DNA of 64,000 bases from Miniphocaeibacter sp012841535 (GTDB lineage: Bacteria > Bacillota > Clostridia > Tissierellales > Peptoniphilaceae): the NCBI RefSeq assembly GCF_049274025.1, contig NZ_JBASRV010000010.1, one strand, 5' to 3'. Shown piece after piece: positions 35,670-44,081 of this stretch (position 1 is its first letter; each line of letters begins with the position of its first letter). The position numbers and the translations under genes were made by a program. Below the pieces are notes generated by a model that saw only the letters and a program-made list of their open reading frames with translations, was not told the origin of the DNA and did not search any database.

Positions 35670-36881
35670 ATGAATACAGTTTTTCTTCCTATTATATTAG
35701 GAACAGATATAAATGCATATGGTGTAGCAAGGTCCTTTCACCAAGCCTATGGTATAAAATCCATTGCTTTGGGAAAACAAGCTTTGCCATTTACACAGAA
35801 TTCGAAAATAGTAGAAGTTTTTACCTTTAAAGATTTTGATAAACAGGATGTATTTTCAAATAAAATGGTAGAAATTGCCGAAAAATATAAAAGTACAGGG
35901 AAAAAATTATTACTTATTTCCTGTTCAGATGGCTATACAAGTCTTATTACAGAAAATAGGGATCTATTGGAAAAATATTATTTATTTAACTATGTTCCCT
36001 TAGAATTACAAAGACAATTGGAAAATAAAAAAGATTTTTATGAAATTTGTGAAAAATATAATTTAAATTATCCAAACACCTATGTGATTTCTAAAGATAT
36101 GAGAAATAATTATGAAGTTCCTTTTGAATTTCCTTTAGCTGTCAAGGCAAATGATAGTATAGAATATTTGGATTTGGATTTTCCAGGAAAAAAGAAGGCC
36201 TACAAGGCAAATAATGAAGAAGAATATAATCAAATTATTAATGATATTTATAATGCAGGTTATAGTGGCGAATTAATAGTTCAAGACTATATTCCAGGAG
36301 ATCATTCTACAATGGCTGTTTTAAATGCCTATGTAGATTCAAAAGGTAAGGTTAAAATGATGTGCTTTGGAAAATGCCTACTAGATGAATCCTTACCGGA
36401 GGGAATTGGAAATTATAATGCCTTAGTAACACAGGATAACCCTGAAATTTATGAAATGTGTAAAAAATTCCTTGAAGATATTAACTATAGAGGATTTGCA
36501 AACTTTGATTTTAAATATGATATAAGGGACAAGAAGTATAAAGTATTTGAAATAAATATTAGACAGGGGCGTTCCAGTTTTTATATGACTACAGGTGGTT
36601 GTAATTTTGTTACATTTCTTGTAGATGATCTTATATATAAAGAAGATAAGCCTATTTATTACCATAAAAATGAAAAATTATGGCTATATGTAGATCCATT
36701 AGTACTTAAAAAATATGCTAACGAACAAGATAAGGAATATGTTAAAGAATTATTAGCAAATGGTTTTGAATTTACTCAATGGTATAAAGAAGATAGAAAC
36801 TTAAAAAGATTTTTAAACTACTGGAGAAGAAGACTTGGAACAATAAAATATTATCCAAAATTCCAACCAGGTAGGGATTAA
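35670..36881 (+). CDS. ATP-grasp carboxylate-amine ligase
   Basis: The ATG at 35670 follows TTAGGAGTTACA and gives 403 residues; an upstream TTG at 35655 lacks a site. Features include an N-terminal GTDINAYGVARSF, FPLAVKANDSIEY (ATP-site lysine, about 154), LIVQDYIPGDHSTM (about 205) and the Mg-binding KVFEINIRQGRSSFYM (about 292). The family joins a carboxylate to an amine through an acyl phosphate. Some relatives make the D-aspartate cross-bridge of peptidoglycan, but that assignment is only a possibility here. The stop codon leads directly into a repeat field. Confidence 0.82.
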   Translation: MNTVFLPIILGTDINAYGVARSFHQAYGIKSIALGKQALPFTQNSKIVEVFTFKDFDKQDVFSNKMVEIAEKYKSTGKKLLLISCSDGYTSLITENRDLLEKYYLFNYVPLELQRQLENKKDFYEICEKYNLNYPNTYVISKDMRNNYEVPFEFPLAVKANDSIEYLDLDFPGKKKAYKANNEEEYNQIINDIYNAGYSGELIVQDYIPGDHSTMAVLNAYVDSKGKVKMMCFGKCLLDESLPEGIGNYNALVTQDNPEIYEMCKKFLEDINYRGFANFDFKYDIRDKKYKVFEINIRQGRSSFYMTTGGCNFVTFLVDDLIYKEDKPIYYHKNEKLWLYVDPLVLKKYANEQDKEYVKELLANGFEFTQWYKEDRNLKRFLNYWRRRLGTIKYYPKFQPGRD

Positions 36882-37151
36882 TGACCTGACACTTCTTGCG
36901 TCTTTGGCAAGAAGATGTAGGTCAGATACAGCGAAGTCCAAATCTGTGATTTGGTAAACGAAGCAGTGAAAGACCTAACCCCAAATCTATGATTTGGCGG
37001 TAGGTCTAATGCAAGAGTTACCCAAGGTTCGAAGAAGCTTGTAAGAACCAGTCTGCACAAACCTAGAGTAAAAAGTATAGTATGTAGAGAAGAAAGAAAA
37101 AAGGGAAACAAGAAGGAGCTTCCTAACCCCAAATCTGTGATTTGTTTTAGG
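36882..37151. repeat. Hairpin-rich intergenic repeat field
   Basis: No gene is supported between 36882 and 37353. TGACCT/AGGTCA arms (36882-36887, 36919-36924) enclose CTTCTTG/CAAGAAG (36892-36898, 36908-36914). The core CCAAATC-TGT-GATTTGG occurs at 36938-36954, 36981-36997 (TAT loop, enclosed by AGACCTA 36971-36977 and TAGGTCT 37001-37007) and, one arm base shorter, 37130-37144 (enclosed by CCTAA and TTAGG). A GGTTC/GAACC stem lies at 37026-37049. GATGTAGGTC and ACAGCGAA are shared with the tandem repeat at 41291. Confidence 0.75.
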
Positions 37152-37280
37152 ATAACTTGTAATAGTATAAAAAATCAAGGGAATTATTTAATAAAAATCA
37201 TATGCCAAATATTATTTTCTAATAGGCATATTTTTTATTTTATTAGTTGCTATTTTTGTGTAAAAAACATAAAAAAATCA

Positions 37281-37309
37281 TTGACTTTTAAATATTTTGC
37301 AAGTATAAT
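37281..37309 (+). promoter_or_regulatory. Promoter of the ylxM-ffh operon
   Basis: TTGACT (37281-37286) and TATAAT (37304-37309) with a 17-bp spacer, 45 bp before ylxM. The stretch 37152-37280 shows only AT-rich sequence. Confidence 0.82.
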
Positions 37310-37353
37310 ATACAAGGTCAATGTAAAAGGTTGACAGTGCAAAAGAGGTAATT

Positions 37354-37725
37354 ATGGAAAAGCTAGTGGAAGTTGCAATACTTTTTGATTATTATGGTGA
37401 GTTATTGTCTAAAAAACAATTTAAAATGGTTGATGAGTATTACAATGAGGATTTATCTTTAACAGAAATAGCTGAATTAAATAATATTTCTAAACAAGCT
37501 GTATCGGAAAATTTAAAAAGAGCTATTAATAGGCTGTATGGTTTTGAAAAAAAACTTAATTTAATAAATAAAAGCTACAATGCAAGTAAATTATTAAAAA
37601 ACATTAAAGATGATTTAAATAATTTAGCTTTGAAATATAGCTTTAGTGAAGAGATAATATATAAGGATATTATTTTTAAAATAGATAAATTCTTAGATGA
37701 AAATGCAGGAGATAATTATTTATGA
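37354..37725 (+). CDS. ylxM: YlxM-family helix-turn-helix protein of the SRP operon
   Basis: This 123-residue protein has a sigma-70 region 4-like helix-turn-helix: LSKKQFKMVDEYYNEDLSL, then TEIAELNNISKQAVSENLKR (about 41-60). YlxM homologues stand before ffh in many Firmicutes and interact with the signal recognition particle, where they modulate FtsY or Ffh GTPase activity. It overlaps ffh by 4 nt, which fixes its context. GAGGTAATT precedes the ATG. Confidence 0.92.
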   Translation: MEKLVEVAILFDYYGELLSKKQFKMVDEYYNEDLSLTEIAELNNISKQAVSENLKRAINRLYGFEKKLNLINKSYNASKLLKNIKDDLNNLALKYSFSEEIIYKDIIFKIDKFLDENAGDNYL

Positions 37726-39065
37726 TATTTGAAAACCTATCGGACAAATTACAAAATGCACTTTCAAAATTAACAGGAAAAGGAAAATTAACAGAAAAAG
37801 ATATTGACGTTGCTATGAGAGAAGTAAAACTTGCTCTTTTAGAAGCGGATGTTAATTTTAAAGTTGTTAAGGACTTTATTAAAACTGTTAAAGAAAGAGC
37901 GCTGGGAGCAGAGGTAATGGAAAGTCTTACTCCTGGACAACAAGTTATAAAGATTGTTAATGAAGAATTAACAAAGCTAATGGGGGAAAGTGAAGCAAAA
38001 ATAAACTTTTCTTCAAGTCCACCAACTGTAATATTATTATGTGGATTACAGGGAGCTGGTAAGACTACACATGGCGGTAAATTAGCACTACATTTGAAAA
38101 AACAAGGTAAAAGACCTATGTTAGTTGCAGGAGATATATATAGACCGGCAGCAATAAAACAGTTACAAGTTGTAGGGGAAAAAGTTGATGTGCCTGTTTT
38201 TTCATTAGGCGATAAAATTAGTCCTGTAGAAATAGCTAGACAAGCTGTAGAAGAAGCTAAGAAGAATAGTAATGATGTTGTAATTCTAGATACTGCAGGT
38301 AGGCTTCATATTGATGAAGAACTAATGCAGGAATTAAAGGATATTAAGTCGACAGTTAATCCAGATGAAATTCTTTTAGTTGTTGATGCAATGACAGGTC
38401 AAGATGCAGTTAATGTTGCAAAGTCCTTTAATGATGAATTAGATGTTACGGGAATTATTTTAACCAAACTTGATGGTGATGCAAGAGGTGGAGCGGCATT
38501 ATCAATAAGAAATGTTGCAGAAAAGCCAATTAAATTCATTGGTGTTGGAGAAAAATTAGACGAACTGGAACCTTTCCATCCAGATAGAATGGCTTCAAGA
38601 ATACTAGGTATGGGAGATGTTCTTTCATTAATTGAAAGGGCACAAACAGCAATAGATGAAAAGAAAGCTAAAGAATTAGAAGAAAAAATTAGATCACAAA
38701 AATATTCTTTTAATGACTTTCTTGAACAATTAGATCAAATAAGAAGTATGGGCCCATTAGACGAACTATTAGGAATGATTCCTGGAGTTAATTCAAAAGC
38801 TTTAAAGGGGTTGAATTTTGGAGATAAGGAAATAAAAAGAATTGAGGCTATGATTCAATCTATGACTAATTATGAAAGGGAAAACCCGGAAATAATTGAT
38901 TCTAGTAGAAGAAAAAGAATAGCAAAAGGTTCTGGAACAACGGTTTCTGAGTTAAATAAATTATTGAAGCAATTTAAAGAAACAAGAAAAATGATGAAAC
39001 AAATGGGTAATATGAGCAAAAGCATGAAAAAAAGAGGAAAATTTGGACTTCCCTTTTTTAAATAA
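37722..39065 (+). CDS. ffh: Signal recognition particle protein Ffh (SRP54)
   Basis: This 447-residue GTPase has an N domain (1-90), a G domain with GLQGAGKTTHGGKLA (G1, about 106), DTAGRLHID (G3, about 190), TKLDGDARGGAALS (G4) and the closing GVGEKLDELEPF. A Met-rich M domain (about 300-447) ends KQMGNMSKSMKKRGKFGLPF. It binds signal sequences and 4.5S RNA and targets ribosomes to the membrane through FtsY. It is tightly coupled to ylxM and followed 30 bp later by rpsP. Confidence 0.97.
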   Translation: MIFENLSDKLQNALSKLTGKGKLTEKDIDVAMREVKLALLEADVNFKVVKDFIKTVKERALGAEVMESLTPGQQVIKIVNEELTKLMGESEAKINFSSSPPTVILLCGLQGAGKTTHGGKLALHLKKQGKRPMLVAGDIYRPAAIKQLQVVGEKVDVPVFSLGDKISPVEIARQAVEEAKKNSNDVVILDTAGRLHIDEELMQELKDIKSTVNPDEILLVVDAMTGQDAVNVAKSFNDELDVTGIILTKLDGDARGGAALSIRNVAEKPIKFIGVGEKLDELEPFHPDRMASRILGMGDVLSLIERAQTAIDEKKAKELEEKIRSQKYSFNDFLEQLDQIRSMGPLDELLGMIPGVNSKALKGLNFGDKEIKRIEAMIQSMTNYERENPEIIDSSRRKRIAKGSGTTVSELNKLLKQFKETRKMMKQMGNMSKSMKKRGKFGLPFFK

Positions 39066-39095
39066 ATTTTAAACAATATTTTGGAGGTTTTATAA

Positions 39096-39374
39096 ATGGC
39101 AGTAAAAATTAGATTAAAAAGAATGGGATCAAAGAAAAATCCATTTTATAGAATAGTAGTAGCAGACATAAGAGCACCTAGAAATGGAAAATTTATTGAA
39201 GAAATAGGATACTACAATCCTTTAACAGAACCAAAAACAGTTAAAGTAGATGCTGAAAAAGTTAATAAATGGATTAAAAATGGTGCAAAACCTACTGATA
39301 CAGTAAATAGATTATTTAAAAACAACGGTGTTTACGAAACTAAAAACGATAATTCAGAAGAAGTATCAGAATAA
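39096..39374 (+). CDS. rpsP: 30S ribosomal protein S16
   Basis: This 92-residue protein begins AVKIRLKRMGSKKNPFYRIV, the S16 signature. It has RAPRNGKFIEEIGYYNPL in the middle and an acidic tail ending in SEEVSE. It stabilises the 30S body. TTGGAGG precedes the ATG. The order ffh-rpsP-khpA-rimM-trmD is the standard Firmicute arrangement. Confidence 0.98.
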   Translation: MAVKIRLKRMGSKKNPFYRIVVADIRAPRNGKFIEEIGYYNPLTEPKTVKVDAEKVNKWIKNGAKPTDTVNRLFKNNGVYETKNDNSEEVSE

Positions 39375-39397
39375 GAGTCCTACCATTAGGAGGTATT

Positions 39398-39628
39398 ATG
39401 GTTGAATTAGTAGAAACTATTGCTAAAGAACTAGTAGAAAATCCAGATGCAGTAGTTGTAACACATAGGGAAGAAGGAAATACCTTAATAATAGAAGTAA
39501 AGGCTGATCCTAATGATCTAGGTAGAATTATTGGTAAAGAAGGAAGAATAGCTAAGGCCATAAGAACAGTAGTAAAGGCAGCGGCTATTAAAGATGGCGT
39601 TAAAGTAGTAGTGGACATTATACAGTAG
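39398..39628 (+). CDS. khpA: KhpA-family KH-domain RNA-binding protein
   Basis: This 76-residue protein is a single KH domain with the GxxG loop in GRIIGKEGRIAKAIRTVVKA (about 46-65). KhpA forms a complex with KhpB (Jag) and affects cell elongation and RNA regulation in Firmicutes. TTAGGAGG lies before the ATG, 23 bp after rpsP. The older name YlqC applies to the same position. Confidence 0.94.
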   Translation: MVELVETIAKELVENPDAVVVTHREEGNTLIIEVKADPNDLGRIIGKEGRIAKAIRTVVKAAAIKDGVKVVVDIIQ

Positions 39629-39634
39629 GTAATT

Positions 39635-40129
39635 ATGGAATTTGTAAAAGTAGGATATATTACAAATACACATGGAATTAAAGGTGATTTGAAAGTCTAT
39701 CCTCTAACGGATAATCCAAATAGATTTGAAGACGATATAGATTTTTATCTTGATGATGAAAAAATTAAGGTTAGAATAATAAAAAGTCGTTTGTATAGAG
39801 GATTGGTGTATATTAAACTGGAAGGCTTTAATAATATAAATGAAGTATTGAAGTTCAAAGGTAAATATATATATATAAAAGAAGAAGACAGAATGGAATT
39901 GCCAGAAGATACCTATTATATTTCTGACTTAATTGGTATGGAAATTATTAACGATTCTAAGGTAGTTGGCTATATTAAGGACGTACTAATTAATTCTAAA
40001 AATGATATTTATTTATGTGAAAGTAAAAATAAAAAAGAATTTATGATACCGGCAGTTAAAGAATTTGTTAAGGAAATAGATTTAAAAAATAAAAAAGTTT
40101 ATGTTGAACTTATTGAAGGAATGCTCTAA
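39635..40129 (+). CDS. rimM: Ribosome maturation factor RimM
   Basis: This 164-residue protein has an N-terminal RimM domain beginning FVKVGYITNTHGIKGDLKVYP and a C-terminal PRC barrel with DTYYISDLIGMEII and LIPA-like KEFMIPAVKEFVKEIDL. It binds S19 and assists 30S head maturation. The start codon lies just past the khpA stop with a weak ribosome site (TAGGTAA), so coupling is likely. Its TAA overlaps the trmD ATG by one base. Confidence 0.96.
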   Translation: MEFVKVGYITNTHGIKGDLKVYPLTDNPNRFEDDIDFYLDDEKIKVRIIKSRLYRGLVYIKLEGFNNINEVLKFKGKYIYIKEEDRMELPEDTYYISDLIGMEIINDSKVVGYIKDVLINSKNDIYLCESKNKKEFMIPAVKEFVKEIDLKNKKVYVELIEGML

Positions 40130-40824
40130 TGAAATTTAAAGTATTAACTTTATTTCCAGAATTTATTAATTCATTAAATACCTATGGAGTTATAGGAAAA
40201 GCAATTGAGCAAGAAAAAATAGAATTAGTTGTAAAAAACATAAGGGATTATTCTAAAGATAAACACAAGAGAGTAGATGATGAAATATACGGTGGAGGAG
40301 CAGGAATGTTAATGACTCCACAACCGGTATATGATTCTATTATGGATGTAAGAACAGAAAATTCTATTGTAATATATATGTCTCCACAAGGTAGGGTTTT
40401 AGATCAAAACTTATGCAAAGAGCTATTAAATTATGATGATATAATATTATTATGTGGACATTATGAAGGAATAGATTCTAGAATTATTGATAATTATGTT
40501 GATATGGAACTTTCAATTGGAGATTTCGTTATGACTGGCGGAGAATTAGCTGCAATGGTAGTAATAGATTCAGTTTCTAGGTTAGTAGAAGGTGTTCTAG
40601 GTAATGAAGAAAGTGCAGTAACAGATTCCCACTATAATTTGTTATTACAGAATAATGTATATACAAGACCTAGAGAATTTAATGGACTTAAAGTGCCAGA
40701 GGTGTTATTTAGTGGAAACCATAAAGAAATAGAAAAATGGAAATATGAAAGTTCACTAAAAAACACTAAGGAAAAAAGACCGGATATATATGAAAAATAT
40801 ATGAAAAATAATAAATTGAAATAG
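40129..40824 (+). CDS. trmD: tRNA (guanine-N1)-methyltransferase TrmD
   Basis: This 231-residue SPOUT enzyme makes m1G37 in tRNAs, preventing frameshifts. Family marks are KVLTLFPEFINSL, the loop VDDEIYGGGAGMLMTPQPV, LLCGHYEGIDSRI and the knot ELSIGDFVMTGGELAAMV (about 125-142). It shares one base with rimM and ends the SRP-operon run. An internal promoter for rplS overlaps its last codons. Confidence 0.97.
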   Translation: MKFKVLTLFPEFINSLNTYGVIGKAIEQEKIELVVKNIRDYSKDKHKRVDDEIYGGGAGMLMTPQPVYDSIMDVRTENSIVIYMSPQGRVLDQNLCKELLNYDDIILLCGHYEGIDSRIIDNYVDMELSIGDFVMTGGELAAMVVIDSVSRLVEGVLGNEESAVTDSHYNLLLQNNVYTRPREFNGLKVPEVLFSGNHKEIEKWKYESSLKNTKEKRPDIYEKYMKNNKLK

Positions 40825-40844
40825 AAAATTTATTATGATATAAT
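40816..40844 (+). promoter_or_regulatory. rplS promoter
   Basis: TTGAAA (40816-40821) overlaps the trmD stop codon and is followed after 17 bp by a perfect TATAAT (40839-40844). Confidence 0.82.
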
Positions 40845-40850
40845 CACAAA

Positions 40851-40903
40851 GTTATGTAAAACGGATGGTCCTCTGCTTAATAGCATGAACATTTATAAAT
40901 TAG
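40851..40903 (+). ncRNA. Candidate L19 leader
   Basis: The short untranslated stretch contains CGGATGGTCCTCTGC, a TTAATA loop and GCATGAAC, giving a TGC/GCA-centred hairpin with conserved-looking flanks. Its place between the promoter and rplS is that of the known Firmicute L19 leader. The identity is recalled from pattern and not checked by a covariance model. Confidence 0.6.
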
Positions 40904-40915
40904 GAGGATTTACAA

Positions 40916-41263
40916 ATGGATATAATCAAGCAAATAGAACAAGAACAATTAAGAGAAAACAGTTTTGATTTTAATGTTGGTGATACAGTAGTATTAGACT
41001 ATAGAATTGTTGAAGGTGGAAAAGAAAGAGTTCAAAAATTCGAAGGAACAGTTATTAAAATTCAAGGAACTGGTTCAAGAAAAACTTTTACTGTAAGAAG
41101 AGTAGCTTATGGTACAGGTATTGAAAGAACTTTCCCAATTCACTCACCAAGAATCGAAAACTTAAAAGTTACAAGAAAAGGTAAAGCTAGAAGATCTAAA
41201 TTATATTACTTAAGAGATAGAGTAGGTAAAGCTGCAAAAGTTAAAGAATATAAAAACTTCTAA
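40916..41263 (+). CDS. rplS: 50S ribosomal protein L19
   Basis: This 115-residue protein has the L19 stretches FNVGDTVVLDYRIVEGGKER and FTVRRVAYGTGIERTFPIHS, and ends KLYYLRDRVGKAAKVKEYKN. It sits at the 30S-50S interface. TTAGGAGG precedes the ATG. It has its own promoter and leader and a strong terminator, so it can be expressed apart from trmD. Confidence 0.98.
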   Translation: MDIIKQIEQEQLRENSFDFNVGDTVVLDYRIVEGGKERVQKFEGTVIKIQGTGSRKTFTVRRVAYGTGIERTFPIHSPRIENLKVTRKGKARRSKLYYLRDRVGKAAKVKEYKNF

Positions 41264-41267
41264 TAGG

Positions 41268-41291
41268 AGCGCTATTAATAGCGCTTTTTTT
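41268..41291 (+). terminator. rplS terminator
   Basis: AGCGCTATTAATAGCGCT (41268-41285) is a perfect palindrome followed by seven T residues in total. Confidence 0.92.
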
Positions 41292-41514
41292 ATGACCTAA
41301 GACAGCGAAAGAAGAGAGCTGATGTAGGTCAAACACATTCTTTTCCAAGAATACGAAGGATGATTGGCAAAAAAAGTTGCATTATGACCTAAGACAGCGA
41401 AAGAAGAGAGCTGATGTAGGTCAAACACATTCTTTTCCAAGAATACGAAGAATGATTGGCAAAAAAAGTTGTATTATGACCTAACACAGCTAAGGAAGAG
41501 AACTGATGTAGGTT
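41291..41514. repeat. 92-bp tandem repeat, two full units and a partial third
   Basis: Units start at 41291, 41383 and 41475, a period of exactly 92 bp. The first two differ at only two positions; the third is diverged and stops after about 40 bp. Each unit opens with a hairpin: GACCTA and TAGGTC arms, an inner CAGC/GCTG stem and an 11-nt purine-rich loop. The second half of the unit has CCAA/TTGG arms around GAATACGAAGGATGA. The motif is related to the field at 36882. From 41515 to 41703 only AT-rich sequence and a ribosome site are seen. Confidence 0.88.
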
Positions 41515-41703
41515 ATAAATAATTTAGTTTTTTATTAAAATATTAGGATAGCCTACAATATAGTTAGAGAAAATTAATAATCCTTGTATATGGTAAAATA
41601 TTTTTTAAAGATTTATATTTAAGAATTATATAATTAATTGAGGTATTGAATTTTTTATATTAAACTTAAATTAGTTAATTAGTTTTGTTGTGAGGAATAA
41701 AAT

Positions 41704-42576
41704 ATGAATAATATGAATATAAATTGGTATCCAGGGCATATGAAAAAAACCATTGATTCTCTAAAATCATCTTTGAAATTAGTAGATGTTGTTGCAGAAT
41801 TAGTGGATTCAAGAATACCAATTTCAAGTAGAAATCCATTAATAGATGAAATTTTAGATGATAAACCTAGAATTATATTAATGAATAAAATGGATTTATC
41901 TGATGAAAATGAAAATAAGAAATGGATGGAGTATTTTAAAAAGGAAGGTCATGAAACTGTTATGATAAATTCTGTAACAGGTTATGGCGTTAAAAATATT
42001 GAAAAAGCATGTCGGTCACAATTAAAGGAAAAATTTGAAAAAAACAAAGAAAAAAATATTTTATCAGATAAAATAAGATTAATGATTGTAGGAATACCAA
42101 ATGTAGGAAAATCGACATTAATAAATAGACTGGCTAAAAAGAAATCTGCAAAAGTAGGAAATAGACCAGGCGTAACTCGTCATAATCAATGGATTAAAAC
42201 CTCTGGAAATATGGAATTATTAGACACACCAGGAGTTTTATGGCCGAAATTTGAAGATAAGTTAACTGGACTTAATTTAGCATACACCGGGGCTATTAAA
42301 GATGAAATAATGGATGTAGATAATTTGGCATTTTCTTTAATAGAGACTTTACAAAAAATAGACCCTAAAATACTTTCTAATAGATATAATATTGATACAG
42401 ATAATAAAGCTACATTGGAAATTATGGATGAAATAGCATTAAGAAGAGGTGCTATTTTAAAAGGCAATGAAATAGATTATACAAAAACAGCTAATATTAT
42501 ACTAGATGAATTTAGAAAGGGAGTATTGGGGAAAATTACTTTAGAAAAAGTAGAGGATATAGATGTTCGATTATGA
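41704..42576 (+). CDS. rbgA: Ribosome biogenesis GTPase RbgA (YlqF)
   Basis: This 290-residue GTPase has circularly permuted motifs: NKMD (G4, about 59) comes before GIPNVGKST (G1, about 129) and LDTPGVLWP (G3, about 175). It opens with INWYPGHMKKTI, the RbgA signature. It acts late in 50S assembly. GTGAGGA precedes the ATG. It overlaps rnhB by 14 nt, the common Firmicute arrangement. Confidence 0.96.
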   Translation: MNNMNINWYPGHMKKTIDSLKSSLKLVDVVAELVDSRIPISSRNPLIDEILDDKPRIILMNKMDLSDENENKKWMEYFKKEGHETVMINSVTGYGVKNIEKACRSQLKEKFEKNKEKNILSDKIRLMIVGIPNVGKSTLINRLAKKKSAKVGNRPGVTRHNQWIKTSGNMELLDTPGVLWPKFEDKLTGLNLAYTGAIKDEIMDVDNLAFSLIETLQKIDPKILSNRYNIDTDNKATLEIMDEIALRRGAILKGNEIDYTKTANIILDEFRKGVLGKITLEKVEDIDVRL

Positions 42577-43177
42577 TTTAACAAAATATTATAATAGTAA
42601 TTTTAAAATTGCAGGTGTTGATGAAGTTGGAAGAGGACCATTAGCAGGGCCTGTAGTTTCATGTGCTATAATAATGCCAAATGGTGATTTTATTGAAGGA
42701 GTAAAGGATTCAAAAAAATTATCTGAGAAAAAAAGAATAGCTTTAAATGAGGAAATAAGACAAAGGGCTATAGCCATAGGTATAGGTGTAGTAGATGAGA
42801 AAACAATAGATGAAATTAATATAAAACAAGCTACAAGACTTGCAATGAAAATAGCAGTAGAAAATTTAAAAGATAAAAATGGAGAAAAATTTTCACCTGA
42901 TATTACATTTATTGATGCAGAGAATATTGATTTAGATATTAGGCAGGAATCCTTAATAAAAGGAGACGACATTTGTTATCCTATAGCTTGTGCTTCAATA
43001 GTCGCTAAAGTTTTTAGAGATAATATGTTTATTGATTTTGATGAAAAATATCCCGGTTATGATTTTTTAAAAAACAAGGGATATGGAACAAAAAAACATA
43101 GGGAAGCAATATTAAGGCTAGGAGTAACGCCTATACATCGACATAGTTTTTTAAAAAAATTATTAGGGAAAAATTAG
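42563..43177 (+). CDS. rnhB: Ribonuclease HII
   Basis: This 204-residue enzyme has the catalytic GVDEVGRGPLAGPVV (Asp/Glu about 19-20) and later acidic residues in DITFIDAENIDL. ACASIVAKVFRD and HRHSFLKK follow. It removes ribonucleotides and RNA from RNA-DNA hybrids. It overlaps rbgA and lies one base before yraN. Confidence 0.97.
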   Translation: MFDYDLTKYYNSNFKIAGVDEVGRGPLAGPVVSCAIIMPNGDFIEGVKDSKKLSEKKRIALNEEIRQRAIAIGIGVVDEKTIDEINIKQATRLAMKIAVENLKDKNGEKFSPDITFIDAENIDLDIRQESLIKGDDICYPIACASIVAKVFRDNMFIDFDEKYPGYDFLKNKGYGTKKHREAILRLGVTPIHRHSFLKKLLGKN

Positions 43178-43178
43178 T

Positions 43179-43526
43179 ATGAATACTAGAACTATTGGAA
43201 ATGAAGGAGAAAATCTAGCACTGGGGTTTTTACTGGACAAAGGGTATAATTATATAGATAGAAATTTTAGTAGTAAAACTGGAGAAATCGACCTGATTTT
43301 ACAAGATAAGGAGTATCTTGTATTTGTGGAAGTAAAGTTAAGAAAAAACACTAAATTTGGTTATCCAAGGGATTTTGTAACCTTAAGTAAACAAAAAAAG
43401 ATTATTTCTACAGCAGAATCCTTTATTCAATTAAATAATCTATATGATTTACAACCAAGATTTGACATAATAGAAATTATAGAAGATGAAAAAAGCATTG
43501 AACATATTATTAATGCATTTCCATAG
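43179..43526 (+). CDS. yraN: YraN family protein (UPF0102)
   Basis: This 115-residue protein has a restriction-endonuclease-like core: GNEGENLALGFLLDKGY, then NFSSKTGEIDLILQDKEYLVFVEVK with Asp, Glu and Lys in the nuclease pattern. It ends with PRFDIIEI. It is a conserved companion of rnhB. The physiological role is not settled; a structure-specific nuclease is plausible. The start lies one base after the rnhB stop. Confidence 0.93.
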   Translation: MNTRTIGNEGENLALGFLLDKGYNYIDRNFSSKTGEIDLILQDKEYLVFVEVKLRKNTKFGYPRDFVTLSKQKKIISTAESFIQLNNLYDLQPRFDIIEIIEDEKSIEHIINAFP

Positions 43527-43534
43527 GAGGAAAA

Positions 43535-44023
43535 ATGTTTAAAGCAGCTATATTAACTATATCTGATAAAGGTAGTAAAGGCGAAAGAGAAGATTTAAGC
43601 GGTAAAGTTATTAAAGAAATATTACTAGAAAATAAATATGAAATAGTAACTTATGAAATTATTCCAGATGAGCAAAATACTATAGAAAATAAATTAATAG
43701 AATTTGCAGATGAAAAGCAGGTGGATTTAATTTTAACTACAGGTGGTACCGGATTTAGCAAAAGAGATGTTACACCGGAAGCTACAATTAATATAGCGAC
43801 TAAATTAGTTCCCGGAATTTCAGAAGCAATAAGACAATATAGTTTACAAATTACTAAAAGAGCTATGCTTTCAAGGGCAACATCGGTAATAAGAAACAAT
43901 ACTTTAATAATAAATTTACCAGGTAGTCCAAAAGCAGTAAGGGAAAGTTTAGAATATATTATTACAGAATTAGACCATGGACTAAATATATTAACAGGAA
44001 AAGATTCGGAATGTGCAAGATAA
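43535..44023 (+). CDS. mogA: MogA/MoaB-family molybdopterin adenylyltransferase-like protein
   Basis: This 162-residue protein has AILTISDKGSKGEREDLSG at the start, LILTTGGTGFSKRDVTPEAT (about 66-85) and INLPGSPKAVRESLE near the end, all typical of MogA/MoaB. The family adenylates molybdopterin during molybdenum-cofactor synthesis. No other cofactor genes are in the window, so whether the pathway is complete cannot be judged. AGGAGG precedes the ATG, 8 bp after yraN. Confidence 0.9.
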   Translation: MFKAAILTISDKGSKGEREDLSGKVIKEILLENKYEIVTYEIIPDEQNTIENKLIEFADEKQVDLILTTGGTGFSKRDVTPEATINIATKLVPGISEAIRQYSLQITKRAMLSRATSVIRNNTLIINLPGSPKAVRESLEYIITELDHGLNILTGKDSECAR

Positions 44024-44081
44024 CTTGTTAAGCATTCTTTCTATTGATATAATTAATTAAGAAAACATTTAGGAGGTACAT

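Noticed and set aside
37026..37049. tRNA-like GGTTCGA stem
   Set aside because: GGTTC/GAACC pairs, but the loop is 14 nt and no acceptor, D or anticodon arms can be drawn around it.
36878..37334. Open reading frames of 63-84 codons on both strands in the repeat field
   Set aside because: They have no ribosome sites, no recognisable protein features, and arise from hairpin repeats. The plus-strand frame at 37137-37334 also runs across the ylxM promoter.
41291..41514. CRISPR array
   Set aside because: The 92-bp unit repeats as a whole with no unique spacers, there are fewer than three full units, and no cas genes lie nearby.
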